A stretch of DNA of 32,301 bases from Bacteroidota bacterium (GCA_016866375.1 VGMK01000003.1:1-32301); one strand, 5' to 3'; shown: positions 7,729-16,506, counted from the first letter of the stretch. Numbers and translations: made by a program. Notes: a model not told the origin generated them from the letters alone.

Positions 7729-8682
7729 TTATATTGTTCTGAATTCCTTAATAATCAGAGCGGCTAATTCTTCCCCGATTCTGTCCTGCGCCTCGATTGT
7801 TGCGGCTCCAATATGTGGGGTACACGCAATCTTGGGATGATTCAATAAATCTTTTCTTGGATTGGGTTCGTTTTCAAAAACGTCCAAGGCACAACCTGCA
7901 ATTTTTCCTGCGTCAAGCGCATTTAAGAGATCATCTTCATTGATTACACCTCCTCGCGCTGCGTTCACCAATATGGCACCTTTCTTCATTTTATCAAATT
8001 CGTTCGCGGCAATCACAGCGCTTCCATCCGACTGCTTCGGTACATGAAGAGAGATGAAATCCATTTGATGGAGTTCCTCTGATAAATTTGTTAGTGTTTT
8101 ACAATTTATACTTATTGTCTGATTTCCAACTTTTACAGGGATTTCCGCTATATATTCATTCTGATCTATAGCGACTACGTTCATTCCAACACCATAGGCA
8201 TAGGAGGCAAGACTTTGACCAATTCTCCCAAAGCCAACAATCCCAATTGTTTTTCCTCTCAATTCAGTTCCTTTCGCATAGTTTTTTTTCAACGTTGAAA
8301 AATCACCCGTACTTATGTTTTTGTATGAATCGTTAAGAAATCTACTCATCGAAAAAAGGTGGCCCATCACTAATTCTGCCACTGATTGGGAGGATGATGC
8401 CGGCGTATTGATTACAATTATTCCTTTTTCACGTGCATAAGAGACATCGATATTGTCCATTCCCACGCCTCCACGGCCAATTAATTTAATTCGAGGACAA
8501 GCATCGATTACGTCCTTTCGAACAGAAGTTGCACTTCTCACGAGAATCATGTCAATTTCTTGCTGATTCACTGCTGCAGCCAAATTATCTTGCGTAACCT
8601 TCTCTGTTATGACCTCGAACCCGGCTTGTTCGAGTAATTTTTTTCCTACTGCTGATATGCCATCGTTGGCTAATATTTTCAT
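7729..8682 (-). CDS. serA: D-3-phosphoglycerate dehydrogenase, short form without ACT domain
   Basis: Oxidises 3-phosphoglycerate to 3-phosphohydroxypyruvate with NAD+, the first step of serine synthesis. From the ATG at 8682 the protein has 317 aa: a split substrate domain and a Rossmann domain with GFGRIG (about 150-155) and an Asp (173) after the second strand that favours NAD. The catalytic triad is present: Arg in NAARGG (243), Glu in FENEP (272) and His in TPHIGA (290). Enzymes such as the E. coli one carry about 90 more residues with an ACT serine-sensing domain; this one ends after the catalytic core. A GTG at 8688 directly abuts the serC stop and could also start translation, but the ATG six bases later is preferred. 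It forms an operon with serC. Confidence 0.93.
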   Translation of the reverse strand: MKILANDGISAVGKKLLEQAGFEVITEKVTQDNLAAAVNQQEIDMILVRSATSVRKDVIDACPRIKLIGRGGVGMDNIDVSYAREKGIIVINTPASSSQSVAELVMGHLFSMSRFLNDSYKNISTGDFSTLKKNYAKGTELRGKTIGIVGFGRIGQSLASYAYGVGMNVVAIDQNEYIAEIPVKVGNQTISINCKTLTNLSEELHQMDFISLHVPKQSDGSAVIAANEFDKMKKGAILVNAARGGVINEDDLLNALDAGKIAGCALDVFENEPNPRKDLLNHPKIACTPHIGAATIEAQDRIGEELAALIIKEFRTI

Positions 8683-8688
8683 ACCCAC

Positions 8689-9753
8689 TTAATAAGTTCG
8701 TTCAAATTCCTTCATTACATCCACCAAAACTTTTACGCTTTCAATGGGCAAGGCATTGTACATAGACGCCCTGTAACCACCAACGGAACGGTGACCTGGA
8801 AGGCCAACAATTCCAGCGTTTTTCCATAAGACATCAAATTCTTGTGACCTGCTGTCATCTTTCAAAAGAAAAGTGACATTCATATCTGATCTATCCTCTT
8901 TTTCCACACAACCTTGGAACAGCTCATTCCTGTCAATTTCATCATACAAGAGTTTCGCTTTTGCCTCATTTTTCTTTTGCATAGCTCCGACACCCCCAGT
9001 TTCAATCAAATTTTGCAGATTTAGCATGGCAACATAAACCGAAAAAACAGGAGGGGTATTTAACATGGATTCTTTTTCTATTTGTTGCTTTAAATCTAAA
9101 TAGGTCGGCATAAATGTCGAACTACTTTTACCTAGCACACTGTCTTTAACAATGTATAAGGTGGCGCCTGCTGGTCCTAAATTTTTCTGAGCACCAGCAT
9201 AAATTATGTCAAATTCTCCGACATTAATTTCCTTTGAAAAAATGTCGGAAGACATGTCGCTTACTAAAGGTAATTTGGTTTTAGGAAAGGATTTAAATTG
9301 AGTACCGTAAATGGTATTATTTGACGTAAAATGAATGTAATCTAAATTATCAGGTATGGCGTATTTTTTTGGGATATACGTGAATTTTTTATCTTCTGAT
9401 GAAGCAAAAACGTCAACTTCCATACCCACCTTTTTCGCCTCCTTAATGGCACCTGACGACCAAGTACCTGTATTAATATAGCCTGCTCGTTTTTTCTCAC
9501 GCATCATATTCAATGCAACAACAGTAAAACCGAGTGTTGCCCCTCCCTGAAGGTAACAAACGGAATATCCCGATGGTACGTTTAGTGTTTTTTTTACCAA
9601 GTCAATGGCCTCGTCCATAACCGCAACAAAGTCTTTGTGTCTATGTGAGACTTCAAGGATTGATAATCCATTAAAGTTCAACACCGCCTCTGCTGCTCTT
9701 TCGAAGACCTCCTTGGGGAGTATGCATGGTCCCGCTCCAAAATTGTGTTTCAT
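8689..9753 (-). CDS. serC: Phosphoserine aminotransferase
   Basis: A PLP enzyme that transaminates 3-phosphohydroxypyruvate to 3-phosphoserine using glutamate; it can also serve in PLP synthesis. The 354-aa length is normal. The N-terminus NFGAGPCILP is the family start; the PLP-lysine is Lys190 in AGAQKNLGPAG; the phosphate-binding Arg/His region HRSVGGYRASMYNALP is near the C-terminus. The serC stop is followed at once by the serA start region, so two consecutive steps of serine synthesis are co-transcribed. An imperfect promoter (TTTG at 9805-9802 and CAATTTTG at 9778-9771) lies upstream. Confidence 0.97.
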   Translation of the reverse strand: MKHNFGAGPCILPKEVFERAAEAVLNFNGLSILEVSHRHKDFVAVMDEAIDLVKKTLNVPSGYSVCYLQGGATLGFTVVALNMMREKKRAGYINTGTWSSGAIKEAKKVGMEVDVFASSEDKKFTYIPKKYAIPDNLDYIHFTSNNTIYGTQFKSFPKTKLPLVSDMSSDIFSKEINVGEFDIIYAGAQKNLGPAGATLYIVKDSVLGKSSSTFMPTYLDLKQQIEKESMLNTPPVFSVYVAMLNLQNLIETGGVGAMQKKNEAKAKLLYDEIDRNELFQGCVEKEDRSDMNVTFLLKDDSRSQEFDVLWKNAGIVGLPGHRSVGGYRASMYNALPIESVKVLVDVMKEFERTY

Positions 9754-9831
9754 GCCGAAAATTTAAAAGACAAAATTGCAAATTACATTTGATACCTTTT
9801 TCAAAATGTGTCTTATTCAATCATTTTGTTA

Positions 9832-9857
9832 AAAAAAAACCTAATTACCGGTTTTTT
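9832..9857 (-). terminator. Intrinsic terminator after the bTHX gene
   Basis: On the minus strand AAAAACC, an 8-base loop, GGTTTTT and then a further T tract form a terminator hairpin. Its first arm (9851-9857) overlaps the end of the bTHX stop codon (9858-9856), so the gene ends right at the hairpin. It separates bTHX from serC. Confidence 0.65.
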
Positions 9858-10077
9858 ATGCTTCTTTTTTCGCCGTTTTTTTTGCTGTTTTTTTCGCAGT
9901 TGCTTTTTTCGTAGCCGCCTTCGTAGTTGTTTTCTTCTCAGTAGCAGTTACTTCCGATTTTTTCTCTTTTTTCGCCTTAACGACGACAACGGGTTTAGTA
10001 CTTTTCCTTTTTCTCGAATTTCCGTATGAACCAATTACTCTCTTTCCTTTTGCAGTCTTTTTATCTCCTTTTCCCAT
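9856..10077 (-). CDS. 30S ribosomal protein bTHX with a lysine/alanine-rich tail
   Basis: A 73-aa, extremely basic protein. Residues 1-25 (MGKGDKKTAKGKRVIGSYGN then SRKRK) match the bTHX signature, the small peptide that sits in the head of the 30S subunit in Thermus and Bacteroidetes. Residues about 34-73 are a low-complexity tail of KK-T/A repeats (ATKKATAKKTAKKTAKKEA) resembling histone-H1-like bacterial DNA-binding tails. The bTHX core alone is about 26-40 residues, so the tail nearly doubles the protein. It may contact rRNA or DNA. The gene has its own -7 element, which includes the trmH stop codon, and ends on an intrinsic terminator. The long opposite-strand reading frames here are by-products of the repeat composition. 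Confidence 0.8.
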   Translation of the reverse strand: MGKGDKKTAKGKRVIGSYGNSRKRKSTKPVVVVKAKKEKKSEVTATEKKTTTKAATKKATAKKTAKKTAKKEA

Positions 10078-10107
10078 ATTACTGAAATGTGCTTGTGTTG
10101 ATGATTA

Positions 10108-10115
10108 CAAAGTTA
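10108..10115 (-). promoter_or_regulatory. -7 element of the bTHX gene, overlapping the trmH stop
   Basis: The minus strand reads TAACTTTG, a perfect TAnnTTTG; its first three bases are the TAA stop of trmH. No good -33 TTTG is seen. The bTHX ATG is 31 bases downstream, which fits a short leader and expression independent of the upstream cluster. Confidence 0.4.
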
Positions 10116-10802
10116 TAATTCTTTTTTGGAAAAAAGATGTCTCAATTGTTTTTCAATGCCCTCTCCTCCATTTAGTATTTTAACACACCATTTTATTTTC
10201 AGTTGGGTTTGTTCTTCTTTTGAAATTTTCCAAAAATGTTCACTTTTTTCTAGACGTTGCCTGAGTGTATTTATCGCAATCGCAACGGAAACAGAAATAT
10301 TAAAACTCTCCGTAAATCCATACATGGGCAGATGGACTTTAAAATCTGACTGAGTAAGTATGTCCTGAGAAAGTCCTTTTCTTTCCGAACCAAAGAACAA
10401 GGCAAGGGGTTGTGATAAGGGTAAATTGTCAATACTGAGTTCTCTGCTGTGTGGACTTGTAGAGACAATTTTGTACCCCTTTTTTTTCAATGCGGAAATA
10501 CAAGAGCCGGCAGGATTTTCACCTAAATTGTAATTTTTTAAATCCACCCATCTACCAGCGCCCAGGGCAATATCTCTTTTTAGGGCGTACTGATGTTCTT
10601 TTTCAATAACGTGAAGATTTTGTATTCCAAAGCAATCACAGGTTCGAATTACAGCAGAGGCATTGTGCTCTTGGTAAATATTTTCCAAAGCAATCGTCAG
10701 ATAGTTGGTGCGATTCGCTGCTATCCGCTCAAACTTTTCTACTTTACTTGGTGTAATTATTTTATAAAATTCTGAAAGCACAAATTCATTCTCCAATGAC
10801 AT
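10113..10802 (-). CDS. trmH: TrmH-type tRNA (guanosine-2'-O)-methyltransferase (SPOUT)
   Basis: Predicted to methylate the 2'-OH of G18 in the tRNA D-loop using S-adenosylmethionine. All three SpoU motifs are present: motif 1 NASAVIRT (47-54, catalytic Arg53), motif 2 FFGSERKG (about 136-143) and motif 3 LPMYGFTESFNISVSVAIAI (158-177), which form the trefoil-knot SAM site. The length, 229 aa, equals that of E. coli TrmH, and the charged helical C-terminal region after residue 185 is of the TrmH kind rather than the RlmB kind. The start lies inside the end of the GNAT gene (17-base overlap), indicating co-translation within the RlpA-CoA transferase-GNAT-TrmH cluster. Exact target (Gm18) is inferred from family and length. 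Confidence 0.88.
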   Translation of the reverse strand: MSLENEFVLSEFYKIITPSKVEKFERIAANRTNYLTIALENIYQEHNASAVIRTCDCFGIQNLHVIEKEHQYALKRDIALGAGRWVDLKNYNLGENPAGSCISALKKKGYKIVSTSPHSRELSIDNLPLSQPLALFFGSERKGLSQDILTQSDFKVHLPMYGFTESFNISVSVAIAINTLRQRLEKSEHFWKISKEEQTQLKIKWCVKILNGGEGIEKQLRHLFSKKEL

Positions 10803-11232
10803 AATCCTTTTTCATTAAAAAATGTTGAATTTCTCCGAAAAGCAAATACGATTTTTCGATTAAAATATACCCCAGTTTTTTGTAAAATCCAATCGCAATT
10901 TCTCTTGAGTGTAAAATCATTCCTTTATCCCCTCTCGATTTACTTATGTTTTCGAGGTAATTAATTATTTCCTGTCCAATTCCCTTTCCTTGAAAATCTA
11001 CCTCTACCGCCATAAATCGAATTTGGCCATAGTCACTGTCAAAAATATCTAATCTCCCAACAGCAATTAATCTGCCTCTGACAAAACAAGCCGCGTGTTC
11101 TGAAATAGCATCACCCTCATTTTTTTCACTTCCGGGTGGCTGGTTCCAAGGAGCTCTCAATATGCGATAGCGAAGGTCAAAGTATGCCTCTAGCTCAGCC
11201 GAAGTGGAGGGTTTTCTTATTATTTTTTCCAT
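10786..11232 (-). CDS. GNAT family N-acetyltransferase
   Basis: A 148-aa single-domain acetyltransferase. The acetyl-CoA pyrophosphate-binding loop is QGKGIG (81-86) after strand MAVEVDF; the following helix is QEIINYLENISKS; the late motif HSREIAIGFYKKLGYI (about 103-118) is the usual motif B with the conserved aromatic. The N-terminus (LEAYFDLRYRILRAPW) resembles ElaA-type GNATs, whose substrates are unknown. It overlaps the CoA-transferase gene upstream by 13 bases and trmH downstream by 17, so all three are probably made together. Substrate cannot be deduced from the sequence. Confidence 0.88.
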   Translation of the reverse strand: MEKIIRKPSTSAELEAYFDLRYRILRAPWNQPPGSEKNEGDAISEHAACFVRGRLIAVGRLDIFDSDYGQIRFMAVEVDFQGKGIGQEIINYLENISKSRGDKGMILHSREIAIGFYKKLGYILIEKSYLLFGEIQHFLMKKDYVIGE

Positions 11233-12293
11233 GTGAACGCAATTGAGGTCATTCTTCTACCTTTCACATTTGTTAGTTGATCCTCTCGAATAAGTTTTTT
11301 TGCTTTTGTATCTGCAAGTACTTTATCCAAAGTTTTAATTTCACCATACGGTATTTTTTTATTGCGCATTAATTCGAAAAGGTGCTGAGAATCAAATGTT
11401 TTTAGTTTTTCGGTAAGTATTTCTGCCAATTCAATGCGGTTTTCAACCCTAGATTGATTGGTGGAATATTGAGAATCATTAACTAAATGGTCCAATTTCA
11501 GTATGGAGAGCAAACTGATAAATTGCTGATTAGAACCCACAGCGAGCGTAAACTGCACAGAGTCATTTGTGATAAAAGTTTCACCGTACGGCGCAATGTT
11601 CGGGTGTAAGCTTCCCAATCTTTTTGGAACGCAGCCCGTCATCAAATAGTTTGATGCTTGATTGGCCAGACTGCATAGGGCTGCATCATAAAGCGAGACT
11701 TCAATTGCACTTCCTTTGTTGGAATGCATTCTCTCCATGAGGGCTAATAACAATCCCTCCTTTAAATGGTGCGCAGCAAGAATATCAATTAAAGCGACCG
11801 GCATTTTAGTTGGGTCACCAGCCGGTGAACCATTCATTGACATAAAACCTGTTTCTGCCTGCAGAATTAAATCATAGGCTACTCGATCATCTTCACTACC
11901 AAACCCCGAAATTTTACCAATAATTAATCTTCGATTGATTTTCCACAGTTCCTCATCAGTTATCCTAAACTTTTCCTGATCTCCAGGTTTAAAATTTACA
12001 ATCAATATATCGCTTTTTTCAATGGCTGCGAGCAAGTTGGAACGATCAACGCACTTTGAAAGGTTTAGTTTCTTGTACGTTTTCCCGTAATTAACGGAGG
12101 CAAAATAAGCACTCGTATCTTCCGCTCTTTCAATGGGTTGTTTCCAGCTTCTGGTTACATCAGGAATTTCAGGATGCTCTATTTTGATTACGTCTGCCCC
12201 GAGTTCGGCAAAAAAAGTAGACACAGAAGGCCCTGCCAGTACCGTTGATAAGTCTATAATTTTTAAATTATCGAAAAATGCCAGCGTTGCCAT
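11220..12293 (-). CDS. CaiB/BaiF family (class III) CoA-transferase
   Basis: A 357-aa family III CoA-transferase, or possibly an acyl-CoA racemase of the same fold. The N-terminal block (IIDLSTVLAGPSVSTFFAELGADVIKIEHP) is the characteristic nucleotide-fold start, and the catalytic Asp141 lies in YDLILQAETGFMSMNG, matching the Asp that forms the acyl-anhydride in Frc. Later, SLYDAALCSLANQASNYL is the family's interdomain helix. The usual length is near 400, so this is a slightly short member. The substrate is not evident. It begins 20 bases after the RlpA-like gene and overlaps the GNAT gene by 13 bases. A role in acyl-CoA metabolism is all that can be stated. Confidence 0.88.
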   Translation of the reverse strand: MATLAFFDNLKIIDLSTVLAGPSVSTFFAELGADVIKIEHPEIPDVTRSWKQPIERAEDTSAYFASVNYGKTYKKLNLSKCVDRSNLLAAIEKSDILIVNFKPGDQEKFRITDEELWKINRRLIIGKISGFGSEDDRVAYDLILQAETGFMSMNGSPAGDPTKMPVALIDILAAHHLKEGLLLALMERMHSNKGSAIEVSLYDAALCSLANQASNYLMTGCVPKRLGSLHPNIAPYGETFITNDSVQFTLAVGSNQQFISLLSILKLDHLVNDSQYSTNQSRVENRIELAEILTEKLKTFDSQHLFELMRNKKIPYGEIKTLDKVLADTKAKKLIREDQLTNVKGRRMTSIAFTWKK

Positions 12294-12312
12294 AACTAAA
12301 ACGCCGAGAAAA

Positions 12313-12666
12313 CTATTTTGGTTTCTCCACTATTTCTAAAGTGACAGTAGTTAACCCAGCGCGAACAAAATTAAGTTTTTTCGCTGCTGCCTTGCTTAAA
12401 TCGATTGACCTCTTGTTACTTTTGGGCATCCTGTCATTGATTTTGACCACGACAGAGGAATCATTTTTTAGGTTTGTGACCTTGACATATGTGCCCATGG
12501 GTAAGGTTTTATGCGCAGCAGTTAACAACGAGTTCGAGAATATTTCCCCTGAAGCAGTTTTTCTTCCATTGAAGGAATCAGCATAGTAAGAGGCAATTCC
12601 CTTCTCAATATTTATTATTGAAAAACTCATTAGAATTACACTTATCATTATGAAAATCAAACGCAT
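12313..12666 (-). CDS. RlpA-like double-psi beta-barrel protein, secreted
   Basis: A 117-aa exported protein: hydrophobic signal segment at residues about 3-19, then a single RlpA/DPBB domain. Typical motifs are GIASYYADSFNGRKTASGE (23-41), AHKTLPMGTYVKVTN (51-65) and KINDRMP (75-81) with the catalytic-type Asp78; the Ser-Ile-Asp-Leu-Ser block (87-91) follows. RlpA proteins of Pseudomonas are lytic transglycosylases acting on denuded peptidoglycan at the septum; this one lacks the SPOR domain that targets septal glycan, so localisation may differ. It is the first gene of the cluster leading to the CoA-transferase and is divergent from aconitase. Confidence 0.88.
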   Translation of the reverse strand: MRLIFIMISVILMSFSIINIEKGIASYYADSFNGRKTASGEIFSNSLLTAAHKTLPMGTYVKVTNLKNDSSVVVKINDRMPKSNKRSIDLSKAAAKKLNFVRAGLTTVTLEIVEKPK

Positions 12667-12793
12667 ATTTCAGAAATTAGACCGGCAAATTACAAGAATT
12701 AATCGGTTTAAAAAAATTATTAATAACGGATTACGGAATTTATGAAAGCATTTAATTGCTTAAATTCGCAACGCACAAGAAATAATTTACAAC

Positions 12794-15058
12794 ATGGTAT
12801 TCGACTTAGATATGATAAAAAAGGTGTATGCTAAGTACCCTGAACGCATTGAGGCAGCAAGAAAAGCGGTAGGAAGACCACTAACGCTATCCGAGAAAAT
12901 TCTTTATGCCCACTTGTGGGATGGTAATGCTTCAGAAGCTTTTGAACGAGGAAAATCATACGTCGATTTTGCTCCAGATCGAGTGGCCATGCAGGACGCA
13001 ACAGCTCAAATGGCGCTGCTACAATTTATGCAAGCAGGAAAAAAGAAAGTTGCCGTCCCTTCAACCGTTCATGCCGATCACCTTATCCAAGCAAGAGTAG
13101 GCGCAACGAAAGATTTACAAGACTCACTCAATCAAAATAATGAAGTATTTAATTTTTTATCTTCTATTTCGAATAAATACGGAATCGGATTTTGGAAACC
13201 AGGAGCCGGGATTATTCACCAAGTAGTTTTGGAAAATTATGCGTTCCCGGGAGGAATGATGATTGGAACGGATTCACATACCGTAAATGCAGGTGGTTTA
13301 GGAATGGTAGCCATTGGTGTTGGTGGCGCAGATGCTGTGGATGTAATGGCCGGAATGGCTTGGGAGCTTAAATTTCCTAAATTGATTGGAGTTAAATTAA
13401 CTGGAAAACTGAACGGTTGGACTTCTGCAAAAGATGTCATTCTAAAGGTTGCAGATATTCTTACTGTTAAAGGTGGAACGGGTGCGATTGTCGAATATTT
13501 TGGCGAAGGTGCGATTTCTTTATCTTGTACCGGAAAAGGAACAATTTGTAATATGGGTGCGGAAATTGGTGCCACTACTTCTACTTTTGGTTACGATGAG
13601 TCAATGCGTCGTTATTTAGCGGCTACGGGAAGAGAGGAAGTTGTTAAGGCAGCAGACGCAATTGCTGAACATCTCACCGGTGATAGAGAAGTTTACGAAA
13701 ATCCTTACCAATACTTCGATCAGTTAATTGAGATCAACCTATCTGAATTAGAACCTCATATCAATGGGCCTTTTACGCCGGACAGAGGAACTCCAGTATC
13801 AAAAATGAAGGCAGAAGCTTCCGCAAATGAGTGGCCAACAAAAGTGGAATGGGGCTTAATTGGTTCATGTACGAACTCTTCATACGAAGACTTAGCCCGA
13901 GCAGCGTCTATTGTTAAACAAGCGGTAGCTGCAGGTATTACACCTAAGGCAGAATTTGGAATCAATCCAGGATCTGAACAAGTGCGTTACACCGCAGATC
14001 GAGATGGTATTCTTTCTGATTTTGAAAAAATGGGAACCAAAATTTTCACGAATGCTTGTGGACCATGCATTGGTCAATGGGATCGCGAAGGTGCAGAAAA
14101 ACAAGAAAAAAATACCATCGTTCATTCATTCAATCGTAATTTCTCAAAACGAGCAGACGGAAATCCAAACACACATGCTTTTGTAACTTCACCAGAAATG
14201 GTCGCAGCACTCGCGATTGCTGGTGATTTGACTTTTAATCCCATAACAGACAAGCTAACCAATGAAAAAGGTGAAGCGATTAAACTTTCAGCTCCTGTTG
14301 GAGATGAATTACCTACAAAAGGATTTGCTGTTGAAGACAATGGTTATCAGGCGCCAGCAGAAGACGGTAGCAATGTTGAGGTAAAAGTTGCAGCAGATTC
14401 TTCGCGACTTCAACTATTGGATAATTTCCCAACATGGGACGGACAAAATATAAGAGATGCCAAACTTTTAATTAAAGTGAAGGGTAAATGCACAACTGAC
14501 CACATTTCAATGGCAGGTCCATGGCTTAAATATCGCGGTCACCTCGACAACATTTCAAATAATATGTTGATTGGTGCGGTTAATTTTTTCAACGACAGAA
14601 CAAATGAAGTAAAAAATCAGTTAACAGGTGCTTATGGTGAAGTTCCCGCTACGCAACGTGCATACAAAGTAGCTGGAGTTTCTTCAATAGTGGTTGGAGA
14701 TCATAATTACGGGGAAGGTTCTTCAAGAGAACATGCGGCAATGGAACCAAGGCACCTTGGCGTTAAAGCTGTCATTGTAAAATCTTTTGCTCGCATTCAT
14801 GAAACGAATTTGAAGAAACAAGGTATGTTAGCGCTAACTTTTGCTAATGAGTCTGACTATAACAAAATTCAAGAAAACGATACTTTCAACTTTGTTGATT
14901 TAGCTTCTTTTTCTCCTGAAAAATCATTGACGCTAGAAATTTGTCATTCCAATGGATCTAGAGACGAAATCCAATTAAATCATACCTACAATGCTTCTCA
15001 AATTGAATGGTTCAAGGCGGGAAGTGCATTGAACTTGATTAAGTTGATGGAAAATTAA
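12794..15058 (+). CDS. Aconitate hydratase, mitochondrial type
   Basis: Interconverts citrate and isocitrate in the TCA cycle through a [4Fe-4S] cluster. The 754-aa length and the start (KYPERIEAARKAVGRPLTLSEKILYAHL) place it with mitochondrial ACO2-like aconitases rather than the 890-aa AcnA/IRP1 type. The cluster ligands are Cys359 (GLIGSCTNSSYED) and Cys422 and Cys425 (NACGPCIGQWD). Substrate motifs are visible: TDSHT (about 159-163), and in the swivelling C-terminal domain GEGSSREHAAMEPRHLG and SFARIHETNLKKQGML. It stands alone, divergent from the RlpA-like gene with a 127-bp intergenic region holding only an imperfect -7 candidate (TAAATTCG at 12761-12768). Confidence 0.96.
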   Translation: MVFDLDMIKKVYAKYPERIEAARKAVGRPLTLSEKILYAHLWDGNASEAFERGKSYVDFAPDRVAMQDATAQMALLQFMQAGKKKVAVPSTVHADHLIQARVGATKDLQDSLNQNNEVFNFLSSISNKYGIGFWKPGAGIIHQVVLENYAFPGGMMIGTDSHTVNAGGLGMVAIGVGGADAVDVMAGMAWELKFPKLIGVKLTGKLNGWTSAKDVILKVADILTVKGGTGAIVEYFGEGAISLSCTGKGTICNMGAEIGATTSTFGYDESMRRYLAATGREEVVKAADAIAEHLTGDREVYENPYQYFDQLIEINLSELEPHINGPFTPDRGTPVSKMKAEASANEWPTKVEWGLIGSCTNSSYEDLARAASIVKQAVAAGITPKAEFGINPGSEQVRYTADRDGILSDFEKMGTKIFTNACGPCIGQWDREGAEKQEKNTIVHSFNRNFSKRADGNPNTHAFVTSPEMVAALAIAGDLTFNPITDKLTNEKGEAIKLSAPVGDELPTKGFAVEDNGYQAPAEDGSNVEVKVAADSSRLQLLDNFPTWDGQNIRDAKLLIKVKGKCTTDHISMAGPWLKYRGHLDNISNNMLIGAVNFFNDRTNEVKNQLTGAYGEVPATQRAYKVAGVSSIVVGDHNYGEGSSREHAAMEPRHLGVKAVIVKSFARIHETNLKKQGMLALTFANESDYNKIQENDTFNFVDLASFSPEKSLTLEICHSNGSRDEIQLNHTYNASQIEWFKAGSALNLIKLMEN

Positions 15059-15079
15059 ATTGACGTTATCTTAAAATCA

Positions 15080-15105
15080 AAAAAGGGATTTCACTAACAA
15101 TCCCT
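15080..15105 (-). terminator. Terminator between aconitase and the beta-helix lipoprotein gene
   Basis: AGGGATT (15084-15090) pairs with AATCCCT (15099-15105) around an 8-base loop. On the minus strand a run of Ts follows, making a strong terminator for the lipoprotein gene ending at 15109. On the plus strand the T tract is poor, so it is probably only a partial stop for aconitase transcription. Confidence 0.7.
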
Positions 15106-15108
15106 ACT

Positions 15109-16491
15109 TTAATCAACTTCAATTGCACCAATATCTGGGGGGTTATTCCTCAGGTTCCCGAGAATATCCGTAACTACAGGACTGGCTATTCCGTTTCCAT
15201 TTAAAATGGAATTTAAAGAAAACGAAAAGTCGTTTAAACTTACATCTGTAAATAACGGATTCTGATTCCAGAAAATATTTTGATAAAAAGCATCTGTTTG
15301 AACTGTTTCTGATTTAATCAAGCAATTTTTAAAATCAAAATTCAAGTTCACACCTGACATTTGAATAGTATCAATAGCTAATTCTGTAGCAAGATTACCT
15401 GTAAGCACACAATTATACAAAATACCTTCATTAATAGAACCTACATTGGTAGTTGCCGTTTCATAGTTGGTGAAAAAGTTACTGATTCCCACCGCTGGAT
15501 TTTGAGACGAACCATATCCTAACAAATCGCAATGGTTGAAATTGAAATCTCCTCCTTCCAAAACTAACAAGGCATGGGTGCCGTTATTGGAAATGATGCA
15601 ATTTTCCGCTTTTACTTTTGCCCCTGAGTAAATAAAAACACCATACCTCGCCTGATTTTGAATAATCGTATTTGACATTGTTAGCGTATACCCAGAATTT
15701 GTAGGGTCCTCAGAATTCAAATGAATGCCCGAGGTTCCATTTTTTAATATGGCATAATCGATGGTTGAAGGTCTTGCCTGTTGGAAATAAATGCCATAAT
15801 ATTGACCAGTCACTTCCTGATAATCCAGCTCTAAGCGGTCGCCTTGAAAAACAACCTCATTTCCCAATGTTCCTTGAATATTTAGTGTGGATTTGTAAAC
15901 GTATAGAAGGGAGTTTTTATGCAAATGCACTTGAGTTCCCGCCTGTATGGTTAATGACTTTGCAGAATCAATGGCGGCGTAACCATAGATAACATGAGGC
16001 TTATCGTTTGGCCAAAGTCCCTCGTTTAAATCTTTGTAATGAAAATATGCATCTTGTCCCCAAACAGCGAGTTTCACATATTGATCTTTACCATTTGTTT
16101 GAAAACGAATAGAATCCTCGATAATTAAAGGTGAATTCTGATTGTTGACATTAAGTGTAACCTCCACAAATACAAATAAACTGTCTTTTCCTTCAATACG
16201 AATATTACTGAAGTTGTGACCGATTAATCCGTCTAGGTTCATGCGAAAGGGGGAATTCTCTCCACCCATTAATTCAACTTCGTCTATTTGAACGGTTTTA
16301 CTCTCAGGATTATAGATTTTAAAAGATTTCGTTGTTGATCCAATTGTTGTGAAAACGGTGTCAAATACTAACGTGTCGACAGAAAAAGTTAAGTTGTTTT
16401 TGGAGTAGAAATTCTTTTTGCTACAACCTGTAGTAGAAAAATACAGGGCAATAATGATTATGATCGACAAGAAAATCTTAAAAATCTTCAT
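15109..16491 (-). CDS. Lipoprotein with a right-handed parallel beta-helix
   Basis: A 460-aa protein with a lipoprotein signal: long hydrophobic stretch, then TTGC with Cys23 as the lipid site. Residues about 35-150 look like beta-sandwich, with motifs such as DTVFTTIGSTTKSFKIYN typical of Bacteroidetes surface proteins. From about residue 160 to 440 there are regularly spaced coils with Asn-Gly turns (NTIIQNQARYGVFIYSGA, NCIISNNGTHALLVLEGG) typical of parallel beta-helices, as in pectate-lyase-like folds. It ends with PDIGAIEVD, like the choice-of-anchor Q ending. No catalytic carbohydrate-lyase residues can be named; a structural or glycan-binding surface role is plausible. It has its own promoter and terminator. 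Confidence 0.85.
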   Translation of the reverse strand: MKIFKIFLSIIIIIALYFSTTGCSKKNFYSKNNLTFSVDTLVFDTVFTTIGSTTKSFKIYNPESKTVQIDEVELMGGENSPFRMNLDGLIGHNFSNIRIEGKDSLFVFVEVTLNVNNQNSPLIIEDSIRFQTNGKDQYVKLAVWGQDAYFHYKDLNEGLWPNDKPHVIYGYAAIDSAKSLTIQAGTQVHLHKNSLLYVYKSTLNIQGTLGNEVVFQGDRLELDYQEVTGQYYGIYFQQARPSTIDYAILKNGTSGIHLNSEDPTNSGYTLTMSNTIIQNQARYGVFIYSGAKVKAENCIISNNGTHALLVLEGGDFNFNHCDLLGYGSSQNPAVGISNFFTNYETATTNVGSINEGILYNCVLTGNLATELAIDTIQMSGVNLNFDFKNCLIKSETVQTDAFYQNIFWNQNPLFTDVSLNDFSFSLNSILNGNGIASPVVTDILGNLRNNPPDIGAIEVD

Positions 16492-16506
16492 AACTCATTC
16501 AACGGA

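Noticed and set aside
9808..10029. Plus-strand frames rich in Phe/Ser/Arg opposite the bTHX gene
   Set aside because: They are the antisense reading of the Lys/Ala/Thr repeats; the minus-strand frame matches the bTHX family.
13237..13575. 112-codon minus-strand open frame inside aconitase
   Set aside because: It is a Pro/Thr/Ala-rich shadow of a conserved region and has no promoter or family match.
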